Shown: positions 32,201 to 39,840 of the stretch, piece after piece
How the letters are laid out: every line of letters begins with the position of its first letter
Position numbering within the stretch: position 1 is the first letter of the stretch
Assembly (NCBI RefSeq): GCF_900101905.1
Contig: NZ_FNAJ01000003.1
Coordinates: 434,001-498,000, forward strand
From: Myxococcus virescens
Lineage (GTDB): Bacteria > Myxococcota > Myxococcia > Myxococcales > Myxococcaceae
DNA: 64,000 nucleotides
Direction: 5' to 3'
Position numbers and translations under genes: made by a program
The notes under the pieces: model-generated
Database searches by the model: none
What the model saw: the letters and a program-made list of their open reading frames with translations, nothing else
Told to the model about the DNA's origin: nothing

Positions 32201-32596
32201 TCACTCGGCCTTAGACCACAGCCGCTCGAGGACCTGATTCAGCCGCGGATCATCCTGGAGCGCGTCTGCAATCTTGGTGGTGAGGGAGGAAGACTTCATG
32301 CGGAGCTTCTCCTTCAGGACTTCGGCGACCAGGGCCTGCGTCGCCTCTTCCTTGCTCTTGAAGCCCCCGTTCTTCAGCTTCCGGGCAATGGCCACCGCCT
32401 GGGAGGCCACTGGATCCGCGGCCTGGGGGCCCTGGACATTGCTGGAGCCTACCAGACCCGAGGGCCCGACAAGAGACTCCGTCCGGTCCACCCGGCCACC
32501 AAAGCTGGCGCCACCCGCCGGAGCCGCGCCGGCAGGACCCTTCGCGCCACCCGCGCGGCCCTTCCCACCGCCTCGTCCGACACCTCCGACAGCCAT
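32201..32596 (-). CDS. Unknown small protein in the T3SS locus, 131 aa
   Basis: ATG at 32596 with a CGGAGG ribosome site eight bases upstream. The first about 55 residues are Gly/Ala/Arg-rich and disordered (GGVGRGGGKGRAGGAKGPAG). The last about 75 are a compact helical domain: AVAIARKLKNGGFKSKEEATQALVAEVLKEKL and a final Leu-rich helix. No membrane segment or signal. It lies 7 bases before the sigma-factor start. The C-terminal helices and the position next to the sigma gene would suit a regulator or anti-sigma partner, but I cannot match it to FlgM. Confidence 0.75.
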   Translation of the reverse strand: MAVGGVGRGGGKGRAGGAKGPAGAAPAGGASFGGRVDRTESLVGPSGLVGSSNVQGPQAADPVASQAVAIARKLKNGGFKSKEEATQALVAEVLKEKLRMKSSSLTTKIADALQDDPRLNQVLERLWSKAE

Positions 32597-32612
32597 CGCC
32601 GTGACCTCCGTC

Positions 32613-33044
32613 CTACGACTTCGCCGGAGGCAGGACTCCCGCCTCCTTGGCCTGGATGAGGGACTGCGCCAGGCGGGCACCGTCCCCGTCCGGATCCAGG
32701 TCCATGGCGGCCTTCAGCTCCTTGAGCGCCTCGGGAACCTTCCCCATGAACAGCAGCGCTTCGCCCGCATGCGCCCGCGGGAGCCCGGACTGCGGAGCCA
32801 GGCGCTGCGCGACGCGGTAGGCCTGCAGGGCCTTGTCATGACGGCCCTGCGAGAACTCCACGGCGCCCAGCGCCAACTGGGGCACCTCGCTCCGGGGCAT
32901 CAGCGCGGCCGCCCCGGAGAAGATCTCCTTCGCCTTGTCGAAGTGGCCCATGTCGAGCCACAGGTAACCGGCCTCCAGCAGGACTCTGGCCTGCTGGCGT
33001 CCGAGCGGGACGAGGCTGTTCGAAATCTCCGAGGTGTCCGCCAT
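32613..33044 (-). CDS. Small TPR protein in the T3SS locus, 143 aa
   Basis: A 143-aa protein with about three TPR units (residues 18-125: EAGYLWLDMGHFDKAKEIF, VPQLALGAVEFSQGRHDKAL, LPRAHAGEALLFMGKVPEAL). It lacks the SycD LFQ-region pattern of the other three, so it is more like the YscG/SctG co-chaperones that hold needle subunits, or a general TPR adaptor. It lies directly after the 188-aa secreted-type protein and just before the 131-aa gene. The position next to a filament-type substrate supports a chaperone role. Confidence 0.75.
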   Translation of the reverse strand: MADTSEISNSLVPLGRQQARVLLEAGYLWLDMGHFDKAKEIFSGAAALMPRSEVPQLALGAVEFSQGRHDKALQAYRVAQRLAPQSGLPRAHAGEALLFMGKVPEALKELKAAMDLDPDGDGARLAQSLIQAKEAGVLPPAKS

Positions 33045-33074
33045 TGACGCTCCCTAGGGCGACAACGCCCGCAG

Positions 33075-33641
33075 TTAGCGGACGTTGCTGATGGAGTTCT
33101 TGATCGTATCGTTCCGCGACTTCATCACGTTCGAGATCGCGGTGAAAGTCTGCGATTCCTGCTGAATGGCGGCCTGCAGGTTCAGGAGCTTGGAGTTCTC
33201 CTCGGCCATCTTGTTCAGCGAGAAGTTGCCGTTGACGGTGTCCGTGGTGCTGCCGGTGCCCTGCGCACCCAGACCCAGCGGCGAGCCGGAGCCAGCCACC
33301 GCGCCACCCAGACCGCCCGCGACGACACCGCCGCCAGCCGGCGCCACCGCGCCGCCCAGGTTGCCCGCCACCGCGGTGTTCATCACGCCCGCGTACGGCG
33401 CGCCCATGCCCGAGCCACCCGTCGAGGAGAACGTGTGCATCGAGGAGACGGCGGCGGAGACGATCTGCCCGCCGGGGACCATGCCCGCCATCGCGCCCAC
33501 ACCCGTGCCCACGGCGCTGGCGGCGCTGTTGAGACCATTGTGAAGCCGCGCGCCGAAACCGGTGTCCGGCGTCTGCCGCGCCGTCGTGACGTTGGTCGAG
33601 AGACGAACGTTCGGGCCCATCATGTTGTCGATCTTCGCCAT
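33075..33641 (-). CDS. Gly/Ala-rich secreted filament or translocator candidate, 188 aa
   Basis: The ATG has a perfect GGAGGAAG ribosome site. The first 35 residues are polar (Asn/Thr-rich). About 36-130 is Gly/Ala/Val-rich and partly hydrophobic, as in translocators. The last 55 residues are helical: NFSLNKMAEENSKLLNLQAAI then FTAISNVMKSRNDTIKNSISNVR, a pattern like the C-terminal coiled coil of EspA/SctA-type T3SS filaments. No signal peptide. First gene of the main unit behind the GCCGATAA element, followed by a TPR protein. No homologue can be named from sequence alone. Confidence 0.65.
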   Translation of the reverse strand: MAKIDNMMGPNVRLSTNVTTARQTPDTGFGARLHNGLNSAASAVGTGVGAMAGMVPGGQIVSAAVSSMHTFSSTGGSGMGAPYAGVMNTAVAGNLGGAVAPAGGGVVAGGLGGAVAGSGSPLGLGAQGTGSTTDTVNGNFSLNKMAEENSKLLNLQAAIQQESQTFTAISNVMKSRNDTIKNSISNVR

Positions 33642-33711
33642 TGCTTCCTCCAGGCGCTGCTTTCAGCGGAAAGGTCAGAGATCATCGATACTCAAGATGC
33701 TCTCTCTTGCA

Positions 33712-33742
33712 TTATCGGCGGGGGGCCTCGCCGGTTGCCTAA
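33712..33742 (-). promoter_or_regulatory. Candidate sigma-28 (FliA/WhiG) type promoter for the main T3SS unit
   Basis: On the minus strand GCCGATAA (33719 down to 33712) matches the sigma-28 -10 element in all 8 bases. GCAA at 33738-33735 lies 15 bases upstream, the usual spacing, although the consensus there is TAAA; TTAGG is just upstream of it. It is 71 bases from the ATG of the 188-aa gene, in a gene-free stretch. Confidence 0.5.
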
Positions 33743-33779
33743 CCCCGGAAAAAAAGAGTCTCCCGGGGAAAAACCACCG

Positions 33780-34055
33780 TCATTTCCGGCCCTTGCCACC
33801 CTTCGATTCGGCGATCAGCCGCTCGCGGGTCTCCACCAGCATCTCCAGCAGCTCCTCCGCGCGGCCAATGGCGGCCTGGGCCTTCTTGCCCTGTTCCACC
33901 TTGGGGCCCTTGAGCTCCGTGAGGCCCGTCTTCACCCCATCGAAGAAGCCACGGACCTCTTCCACGGAGGCCGCCTCGAGCAGGGACTCGATGGCGGGAA
34001 ACGAGGGCGCGGGAAGGTCCTGCGCGGTCTGGGACGGCTTGGCGGTCGGGGGCAT
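33780..34055 (-). CDS. Unknown helical protein at the 5' end of the T3SS locus, 91 aa
   Basis: I take the ATG at 34055. A GTG nine codons upstream has no ribosome site, while the ATG has GGAGACC about 11 bases before it. After a Pro/Thr-rich start, residues about 25-91 are one or two charged helices (IESLLEAASVEEVRGFFDGVKTGLTELKG and a C-terminal Leu/Glu/Lys helix). The size and acidic-basic pattern would suit a small chaperone or regulator, but no family is recognised. It is upstream of the GCCGATAA element and so belongs to another transcript. Confidence 0.65.
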   Translation of the reverse strand: MPPTAKPSQTAQDLPAPSFPAIESLLEAASVEEVRGFFDGVKTGLTELKGPKVEQGKKAQAAIGRAEELLEMLVETRERLIAESKGGKGRK

Positions 34056-34320
34056 TGCGGAGACGGTCTCCTGTCGGGCCACCGGCCGGGCTGGCCAGTG
34101 GGCGCTGGGCCCCCGACGGTAAGGGAAAAGCCCCGCTTCCTACAAGGCGCTCCCCTCTTCCCCGGACGCGCGCGGCCCCCGAACCACCGGCCGGAGAGCG
34201 AACGGCCATTCCAGCAGGGGGGTGAGCAAGCCCTGTCCAGTTCCACGAGCGCACCTAGGTTCTCTCCAACGGGGGACGTCGCCGCCCCCGCCCACTCACA
34301 ACAACCACAGGAGAACCTCC

Positions 34321-34938
34321 ATGAAGAAGCTCGTTGGCGTCTTCGCCACCATCGCCATGCTCGGAGCCGGTACCGCCCTGGCCAACAACGATGAGAACAA
34401 GCCGAAGGACTCCTCGGCGGCCCAGGGTGGCTCGGGCCAGGTGGGGCAGAGCGAAATCCAGCAGGACACCACCACCATCGAACGCGAGACGACCACCACG
34501 CCCACGGAGCCGGGCCAGGGCGGCTCCGGCACCATGGGCCAGCAGGCCAACATGGGTCAGAAGGAGCTCAACGGCCGCGTGGTGAAGGCGGAGAGCGACA
34601 AGATCTTCGTCGACATGCATGGCGCGGTGGTCCCCCTGGAGGTCGACCGCAGCACCCGCTTCAGCGACCCGACCCTGAAGAAGGCCAAGGACCTGCGCCC
34701 CGGTCAGGAGATTCGCGCCAGCTACGAGGTGAAGGAGACCAAGAACGTCGCCAAGAGCATCTCCCTCTCGGGAACGGGCGGCGCGGGTGACCCGACGCTG
34801 ACGCCGGACTCGTCCATCAACCAGGACAAAGACATGGGCGGCTCCGGCGTGGACAAGCACGAGGGCACCGGTGGCGCGGGTGACGACAGCACCCTGAACC
34901 CGGACACGGGCTCCAATACCTCGCCCGACACGTACTGA
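34321..34938 (+). CDS. Secreted Gly/Ser/Thr-rich protein with an OB-like core
   Basis: A 205-aa protein from the ATG at 34321, behind AGGAG. A signal peptide (cleavage near ALANN, residue 21) is followed by Gly/Gln/Thr-rich linkers and GGSG-type repeats. A compact beta domain covers about 78-160 (ELNGRVVKAESDKIFVDMHGAVVPLEV, then LRPGQEIRASYEVKET). The C-terminus repeats GTGGAGD motifs. The beta core resembles small OB-fold or DUF5666-type periplasmic domains of unknown role. It diverges from the T3SS locus with 265 bases between starts. Confidence 0.8.
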   Translation: MKKLVGVFATIAMLGAGTALANNDENKPKDSSAAQGGSGQVGQSEIQQDTTTIERETTTTPTEPGQGGSGTMGQQANMGQKELNGRVVKAESDKIFVDMHGAVVPLEVDRSTRFSDPTLKKAKDLRPGQEIRASYEVKETKNVAKSISLSGTGGAGDPTLTPDSSINQDKDMGGSGVDKHEGTGGAGDDSTLNPDTGSNTSPDTY

Positions 34939-34986
34939 TGACACACCCTTGGGCATGTCAGACCTGCACCCCATGAAGGGGATTTC

Positions 34987-35019
34987 GGGGCCCGCAGCCG
35001 CGCGTCGGCTGTGGGCCCC
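34987..35019 (+). terminator. Long hairpin after the Gly-rich gene
   Basis: A 14-bp stem with one G-T type pair (34987-35000 with 35006-35019) and a 5-base loop, about 50 bases past the stop at 34938. There is no T-run. Confidence 0.55.
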
Positions 35020-35071
35020 GCGCCATGGGACGTGCGCATGGAGGGTTCGCCCCACCCTCCACTCCATACAG

Positions 35072-35095
35072 TTCATTCAGTATTGACTGAACGAA
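35072..35095. promoter_or_regulatory. Inverted-repeat operator in front of the GbsR/MarR gene
   Basis: TTCATTCAG, six bases, CTGAACGAA is a 9-bp palindrome with one mismatch. It overlaps the -35 box of the predicted promoter of the regulator gene. This is the usual place and size for an operator of a dimeric winged-helix repressor, so autorepression of the whole exporter operon is likely. Confidence 0.6.
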
Positions 35096-35112
35096 ACCCC
35101 GCCGCCTAAAAG
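35083..35112 (+). promoter_or_regulatory. Sigma-70 type promoter of the regulator-exporter operon
   Basis: TTGACT (35083-35088), 18 bases, TAAAAG (35107-35112), 70 bases upstream of the ATG. The -35 lies in the second half of the operator. Confidence 0.5.
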
Positions 35113-35181
35113 CCTGCCCGTCCCCCCGGCTGCCGCGCGCTCCGCACCGCGACGCCCAGCCGGCGAGGCGCGGAGACAGGC

Positions 35182-35679
35182 ATGGTGGAACTGGAGGCCG
35201 CCGAACGTCGCTTCATCGAATCGGTGGGGCTGTACTTCGAGCGGCGGGGTGGCACGCGCATCGGCGGGCGCATCTACGCGCTGTTGATGCTTGCGGGCAA
35301 ACCCCTGTCGAACAAGCGCATCGCCATGCTGCTCAACGTGAGCGCGGCGTCGGTGTCCACCAACCTGCGGGCCTGCACGGACATGGGCCTGGTGGAACCC
35401 GCCAGCGTTCCGGGGGACCGGCAGCACTACTACGTCATCCATTCACAGGGCTGGGAAAGCAAGCTGCGCGTCGCCGAGGAGTCCCTGAGCGCCTTCGCCC
35501 GCCTCTGCTCCGAGGCCCTCGCGGTTCCGCGTCTCGCTGGAAATCGTAACTTGCGAGAGGCGTCTGCTTTCTGTGATTTCTACAAGGCTGAGCTCACAGG
35601 CATCGCCGAGCGGTGGCGCGCAGCGAATGCCCCCCGTCCGCCACGCCCCGTCAAGACTTCGAAAGGACGTACCGCATGA
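35182..35679 (+). CDS. GbsR/MarR-family transcriptional regulator
   Basis: A 165-aa protein from the ATG at 35182. A winged-helix domain covers residues about 20-95 (RIYALLMLAGKPLSNKRIAMLLNVSAASVSTNLRACTDMGLVE), and helical dimer segments follow. The pattern is GbsR-like MarR, often a repressor of the operon it heads. The palindrome just upstream is the natural operator. The stop codon overlaps the ATG of the ABC ATPase gene (ATGA), so the whole operon is translationally linked. The effector ligand is unknown. Confidence 0.88.
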   Translation: MVELEAAERRFIESVGLYFERRGGTRIGGRIYALLMLAGKPLSNKRIAMLLNVSAASVSTNLRACTDMGLVEPASVPGDRQHYYVIHSQGWESKLRVAEESLSAFARLCSEALAVPRLAGNRNLREASAFCDFYKAELTGIAERWRAANAPRPPRPVKTSKGRTA

Positions 35680-36419
35680 ATCCCACCGCTTCGCAGTCCT
35701 CCATCGTCTCCATCACGAACGTGACCAAGGACTACACCCTGGGGAAGGTGGTGGTCCCGGCGCTCCGGGGCGTGGACCTGGAGGTCCATGCCGGTGAGTT
35801 CATCTCCATCGCCGGGCCCTCCGGCAGCGGCAAGACGACGCTGCTCAACCTCATCGGGTGCGTGGACACCGCCACCGGAGGCGTAGTCCGGGTGGCCGGG
35901 CAGGACACCAAGCAGCTCACGGAGCGCCAGCTCACGAACCTGCGCCTCAACACCATTGGCTTCATCTTCCAGAGCTTCAACCTGGTGCAGGTGCTCAGCG
36001 TCTTCCAGAACGTGGAGTTCCCCCTGCTGCTCCAGCGCAAGCTGGACAAGGCCCAGCGCCGGGAGCGGGTGATGCAGCTCCTGGAGCAGGTGGGCCTGGC
36101 AAACCACGCCAAGCACCGGCCCAACGAGCTGTCCGGCGGCCAGCGTCAGCGCGTGGCCGTGGCGCGCGCGCTCGTCACGCGGCCCCAGCTGGTGCTCGCG
36201 GACGAGCCCACGGCCAACCTGGACTCGGTGACGGGCCAGAACATCATCGACCTGATGAAGGAGCTCAACCAGAAGGAGGGCACCACCTTCATCTTCTCCA
36301 CCCACGACGCGAAGGTGATGAGCCACGCCAACGCGGTGGTGCGGCTGGCGGACGGCAAGTTCCTGGACCGCATCAGCGCCGCCGAGGCCAGCCGCGCCAT
36401 GGCCTCTGGAGGCCACTGA
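35676..36419 (+). CDS. ABC transporter ATP-binding protein, LolD/MacB type
   Basis: A 247-aa protein from the ATG at 35676, overlapping the regulator stop; the frame extends upstream but the ATG has a GAAAGGA leader. Walker A GPSGSGKT, the Q-loop (FIFQSF), the LSGGQRQRVAVARAL signature and Walker B LVLADEP are all present. The LolD/MacB family powers FtsX-type permeases that move lipoproteins or export molecules across the envelope. It is followed immediately by two permeases. Confidence 0.93.
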   Translation: MNPTASQSSIVSITNVTKDYTLGKVVVPALRGVDLEVHAGEFISIAGPSGSGKTTLLNLIGCVDTATGGVVRVAGQDTKQLTERQLTNLRLNTIGFIFQSFNLVQVLSVFQNVEFPLLLQRKLDKAQRRERVMQLLEQVGLANHAKHRPNELSGGQRQRVAVARALVTRPQLVLADEPTANLDSVTGQNIIDLMKELNQKEGTTFIFSTHDAKVMSHANAVVRLADGKFLDRISAAEASRAMASGGH

Positions 36420-36421
36420 CC

Positions 36422-38530
36422 ATGGGACAACTCCGTTTGCTGCTGCAGGTGGCCTTCCGCAACCTGTTCTCCAGCAAGATCAACCTGCTCATCGGCGGCA
36501 TCATCTTCTTCGGCACCCTGCTCGTGGTGGTGGGCGGAGCGCTGATGGACAGCATGGACAGCGCGATGAGCCGCAGCATCATCGGCAGCGTCGCGGGCCA
36601 CATCCAGGTCTACTCGGATGACTCCAAGGACCCGTTGGCCCTCTACGGCAGCATGAGCGGCGAGCCGGACCTGGCCGCGCTGGACGACTTCAGCCAGCTC
36701 CGGCCCTTCCTGGAGAAGCACCCCAACGTGAAGACGGTGGTGCCCCTGGGCACCAGCGGCGCCATCGTCACCTCCGGCAACACGGTGGACCTGACGCTGT
36801 CGAACCTGCGCGCGCTCTACAAGAAGCGCGACGAGACCGGTGAGACGCCCGAGCTGCGGGAGAGCATCGACAGCGTCAAGGGGCACGTGCGGCAGATGGT
36901 CGACCTGATGGCCGACCAGACGGCCAAGAGCGAGCAGGAGCTGGGCGGCGCCCAGAAGGACCCCGCGGAGGTGGAAGCACTCGCCCGGGCGCGCACGGAC
37001 GCGTTCTGGGACGCCTTCGAGGAGGCCCCGTACAGCGCGCTGGAGCTGCTGGAGAACCGCATCGCCCCGCAGATTCCGGACGGGGACATGCTGGAGCTGC
37101 GCTACGCCGGCACGGACCTGGACGCGTTCCAGCGCACCTTCGACCGCATGGAGATCGTGGACGGACAGCCGGTGCCCACCGGGCAGCGAGGCATGCTGCT
37201 GTCCAAGTTCTTCTACGAAGAGTTCCTCAAGATGAAGTCGGCGCTCCGGCTGGACCACATCAAGCAGGAGCGGGACCTCAACCAGAAGACCATCGCCACC
37301 GACCCGGACCTGCAGCGCTGGGTGAAGGAGAACCAGACGCAGACGCGGGAAATCATCTTCCAGCTGGACCCCGTCAAGACGCGGAAGATGGTGGAGCGGC
37401 TGCAGAAGCTGCTGGGCAGCCAGGAGCCCGCGCTGGACAAGCTGCTGACGCAGTTCTTCACCACCGACGACGCCAACTTCGACACCCGCTACGCCCAGTT
37501 CTACTCGGAGCTGGCGCCGCTGCTGGAGCTGTACCGGCTGCGCATGGGGGACGTGCTCACCATCACCGCCTTCACGCGCACCGGCTACATGCAGAGCGTC
37601 AACGTGAAGGTCTACGGCACCTACCAGTTCAAGGGCCTGGAGAAGTCCGCCATGGCCGGCGCGCTGAGCCTGATGGACCTGATGTCGTTCCGGGACTTGT
37701 ACGGGTACCTCACCGCGGACAAGAAGGCGGAGCTGGCGGAAATCCAGAAGCAGAGCGGCCTGGAAGCCCTCAGCCGGGACGAGGCCGAGGAGGCCCTCTT
37801 CGGAGAGGGCAGCGACAACGAGCTGGTGGCCGAGGCCACGTCCAGCGACGTGGACGACCAGGCCGCCTTCACCGGGGACCAGGGGGCGCTCACGCGCGAG
37901 AACCTGCTCCAGCGCGTCTACACCCAGCAGGAAATCGAGCAAGGCGTGGCCCTGAGCGCGGCGGTGATGCTCAAGGACCCGGAGCTGCTGGAACAGACGA
38001 TGGTGGAGCTGCGGCAGGCGGCGAAGGATGCAGGCCTGAAGCTGCGCGTGGTGTCCTGGCAGGAGGCGGCGGGCATCATCGGGCAGTTCGTGTTGCTCGG
38101 GAAGCTGGTGCTCTACTTCGCCGTCTTCATCATCTTCGTGGTGGCGCTGGTCATCATCAACAACGCCATGATGATGGCAACCATGCAGCGCGTGCGCGAG
38201 GTGGGGACGATGCGGGCCATTGGCGCGCAGCGCTCCTTCATCCTGGGCATGGTGCTGGTGGAGACGCTGGTGCTGGGGCTCGTGTTCGGCTCGGCCGGCT
38301 CACTGGTGGGCAGCGGCATCATGGCCCTGCTCAACAGCGCCGGCATCCCCGCGGGCAATGAAGCGCTCTACTTCTTCTTCTCCGGCCCCCGGCTGTTCCC
38401 CACGCTGAGCGCCAGCAACCTGGTGGCGGCGTTCGTGATCGTCCTGGGCGTCTCCGCCATCTCCACCCTCTATCCCGCGTTCCTCGCGACCCGGGTCTCG
38501 CCCCTCCAGGCGATGCAGACGGACGAGTGA
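36422..38530 (+). CDS. FtsX/LolC-type ABC permease with a large periplasmic domain
   Basis: A 702-aa protein starting 2 bases after the ATPase stop. One N-terminal membrane helix (about 22-42) is followed by a periplasmic domain of about 500 residues, much larger than in LolC/E (about 400 aa total). The last 200 residues hold the FtsX domain with three membrane helices (about 560-700: VLYFAVFIIFVVALVIINNA and following) and the MQRVREVGTMRAIGAQ coupling segment. The enlarged periplasmic domain is helical and charged. It forms a heteromeric pair with the next permease. Confidence 0.88.
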   Translation: MGQLRLLLQVAFRNLFSSKINLLIGGIIFFGTLLVVVGGALMDSMDSAMSRSIIGSVAGHIQVYSDDSKDPLALYGSMSGEPDLAALDDFSQLRPFLEKHPNVKTVVPLGTSGAIVTSGNTVDLTLSNLRALYKKRDETGETPELRESIDSVKGHVRQMVDLMADQTAKSEQELGGAQKDPAEVEALARARTDAFWDAFEEAPYSALELLENRIAPQIPDGDMLELRYAGTDLDAFQRTFDRMEIVDGQPVPTGQRGMLLSKFFYEEFLKMKSALRLDHIKQERDLNQKTIATDPDLQRWVKENQTQTREIIFQLDPVKTRKMVERLQKLLGSQEPALDKLLTQFFTTDDANFDTRYAQFYSELAPLLELYRLRMGDVLTITAFTRTGYMQSVNVKVYGTYQFKGLEKSAMAGALSLMDLMSFRDLYGYLTADKKAELAEIQKQSGLEALSRDEAEEALFGEGSDNELVAEATSSDVDDQAAFTGDQGALTRENLLQRVYTQQEIEQGVALSAAVMLKDPELLEQTMVELRQAAKDAGLKLRVVSWQEAAGIIGQFVLLGKLVLYFAVFIIFVVALVIINNAMMMATMQRVREVGTMRAIGAQRSFILGMVLVETLVLGLVFGSAGSLVGSGIMALLNSAGIPAGNEALYFFFSGPRLFPTLSASNLVAAFVIVLGVSAISTLYPAFLATRVSPLQAMQTDE

Positions 38531-38534
38531 GAAC

Positions 38535-39836
38535 ATGCTCCAGCTCTTCCTCATCGCATTCCGCAACCTCGGCACCCACCGCAGGCGCACCCTGCTGCTG
38601 GGCGGCGCCATCGCCAGCGTCACCGCGCTGCTCGTCATCCTCATGGGCCTGTCCACGGGCATGAAGGAGTCGATGCTCCGCTCCGCCACCACGTTGTCCA
38701 CCGGCCACGTCAACGTGGCCGGCTTCTACAAGGTGACGGCGGGCCAGGCGGCGCCGGTCGTCACGGGCTATCCGGCCATCCTGGAGCAGATCCGCAAGGA
38801 CGTGCCGGAGCTGGACTTCGCCGTCCAGCGCGGCCGGGGCTGGCTCAAGGTCGTCAGTGAGACGTCCTCCATTCAGGTGGGCGTGGGCGGCATCGACATC
38901 CAGTCCGAGCCGGGCCTCCGTCAGGTGCTCCAGATTCGCGCGGGCGCGCTGGACGGCCTGGCCGAGTCCGGCACGGTGCTGCTCTTCGAGAAGCAGGCGA
39001 AGAAGCTCAACGTCCAGGTGGGCGAGTCCGTGACGCTGGCCGCCCAGACGCTGCGAGGCGCCAGCAACACGGTGGACGCGCGCGTGGTGGCCATCGCGGC
39101 CGACATGGGCATGCTGAGCGACTTCGGCATCTTCGTGCCGTCGGACACGCTGCGCTCGCTGTACCAGTTCAAGAGCGACACCGCGGGCGCGCTGCTGCTC
39201 TACCTGAAGGACATCCGGCACGTGCCAGTGGTGCAGGCGCGGCTGCGTCAGACGCTGACGGACGCGGGCCACACGGTGATGGACCACGACCCGCGCGCGT
39301 TCTTCATGAAGTTCGAGACCGTCAACCGCGAGGCCTGGACGGGCCAGCGGCTGGACATCACGAACTGGGAGGACGAAATCTCCTTCATCACCTGGACGCT
39401 CACCGCGCTCAACAGCCTCACCGGCGTGCTCATCTTCGTGCTGATGGTCATCATCGGCGTGGGCATCATGAATACGCTGTGGATCGCCATCCGGGAGCGC
39501 ACCCGGGAGATTGGCACCCTGCGCGCCATTGGCATGCAGCGCACCCGCGTGCTGCTGATGTTCGTCTTCGAGGCGCTCCTGCTGGGCCTGCTGGGCACGC
39601 TGGCGGGCGCCAGCGCCGGGCTGGTGCTGTGCCTGGCCGTCAATGCCATGGCCGTGCACGTCCCGGAGGTGGTCGCGGTCTTCATCATGTCGGACACGTT
39701 GAATCTGGCCGTGCACCCCTCGTCCATCGTGGGTGCCATGGCCTTCATCACCGCGTGCACCACCGCCATCTCGCTCATTCCCTCCTTCCTCGCCGCGCGG
39801 CTCAAGCCGGTGACGGCGATGCACCACATCGGGTGA
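38535..39836 (+). CDS. FtsX/LolC-type ABC permease
   Basis: A 433-aa protein, the usual LolC/LolE/MacB-like size. A first membrane helix near 20-42 is followed by the MacB-type periplasmic domain and three C-terminal helices with the TREIGTLRAIGMQRTRVL coupling motif at about 320-337. The start lies 4 bases after the other permease. Two unequal permeases and one ATPase match the LolCDE plan, but the larger partner and the accessory genes downstream suggest a dedicated exporter rather than the housekeeping LolCDE. Confidence 0.9.
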   Translation: MLQLFLIAFRNLGTHRRRTLLLGGAIASVTALLVILMGLSTGMKESMLRSATTLSTGHVNVAGFYKVTAGQAAPVVTGYPAILEQIRKDVPELDFAVQRGRGWLKVVSETSSIQVGVGGIDIQSEPGLRQVLQIRAGALDGLAESGTVLLFEKQAKKLNVQVGESVTLAAQTLRGASNTVDARVVAIAADMGMLSDFGIFVPSDTLRSLYQFKSDTAGALLLYLKDIRHVPVVQARLRQTLTDAGHTVMDHDPRAFFMKFETVNREAWTGQRLDITNWEDEISFITWTLTALNSLTGVLIFVLMVIIGVGIMNTLWIAIRERTREIGTLRAIGMQRTRVLLMFVFEALLLGLLGTLAGASAGLVLCLAVNAMAVHVPEVVAVFIMSDTLNLAVHPSSIVGAMAFITACTTAISLIPSFLAARLKPVTAMHHIG

Positions 39837-39840
39837 CCCT

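Noticed and set aside
33743..33768. CCCCGG and CCGGGG with a poly-A stretch between them
   Set aside because: Stem is only six bases and the A/T run is in the loop, not after the stem; not a convincing terminator.
9777..34055. Assignment of the locus as a flagellar operon
   Set aside because: No flagellin, hook, ring (FlgH/FlgI), motor or MotAB genes; SctJ is a lipoprotein with one C-terminal helix; SycD-type chaperones are present.
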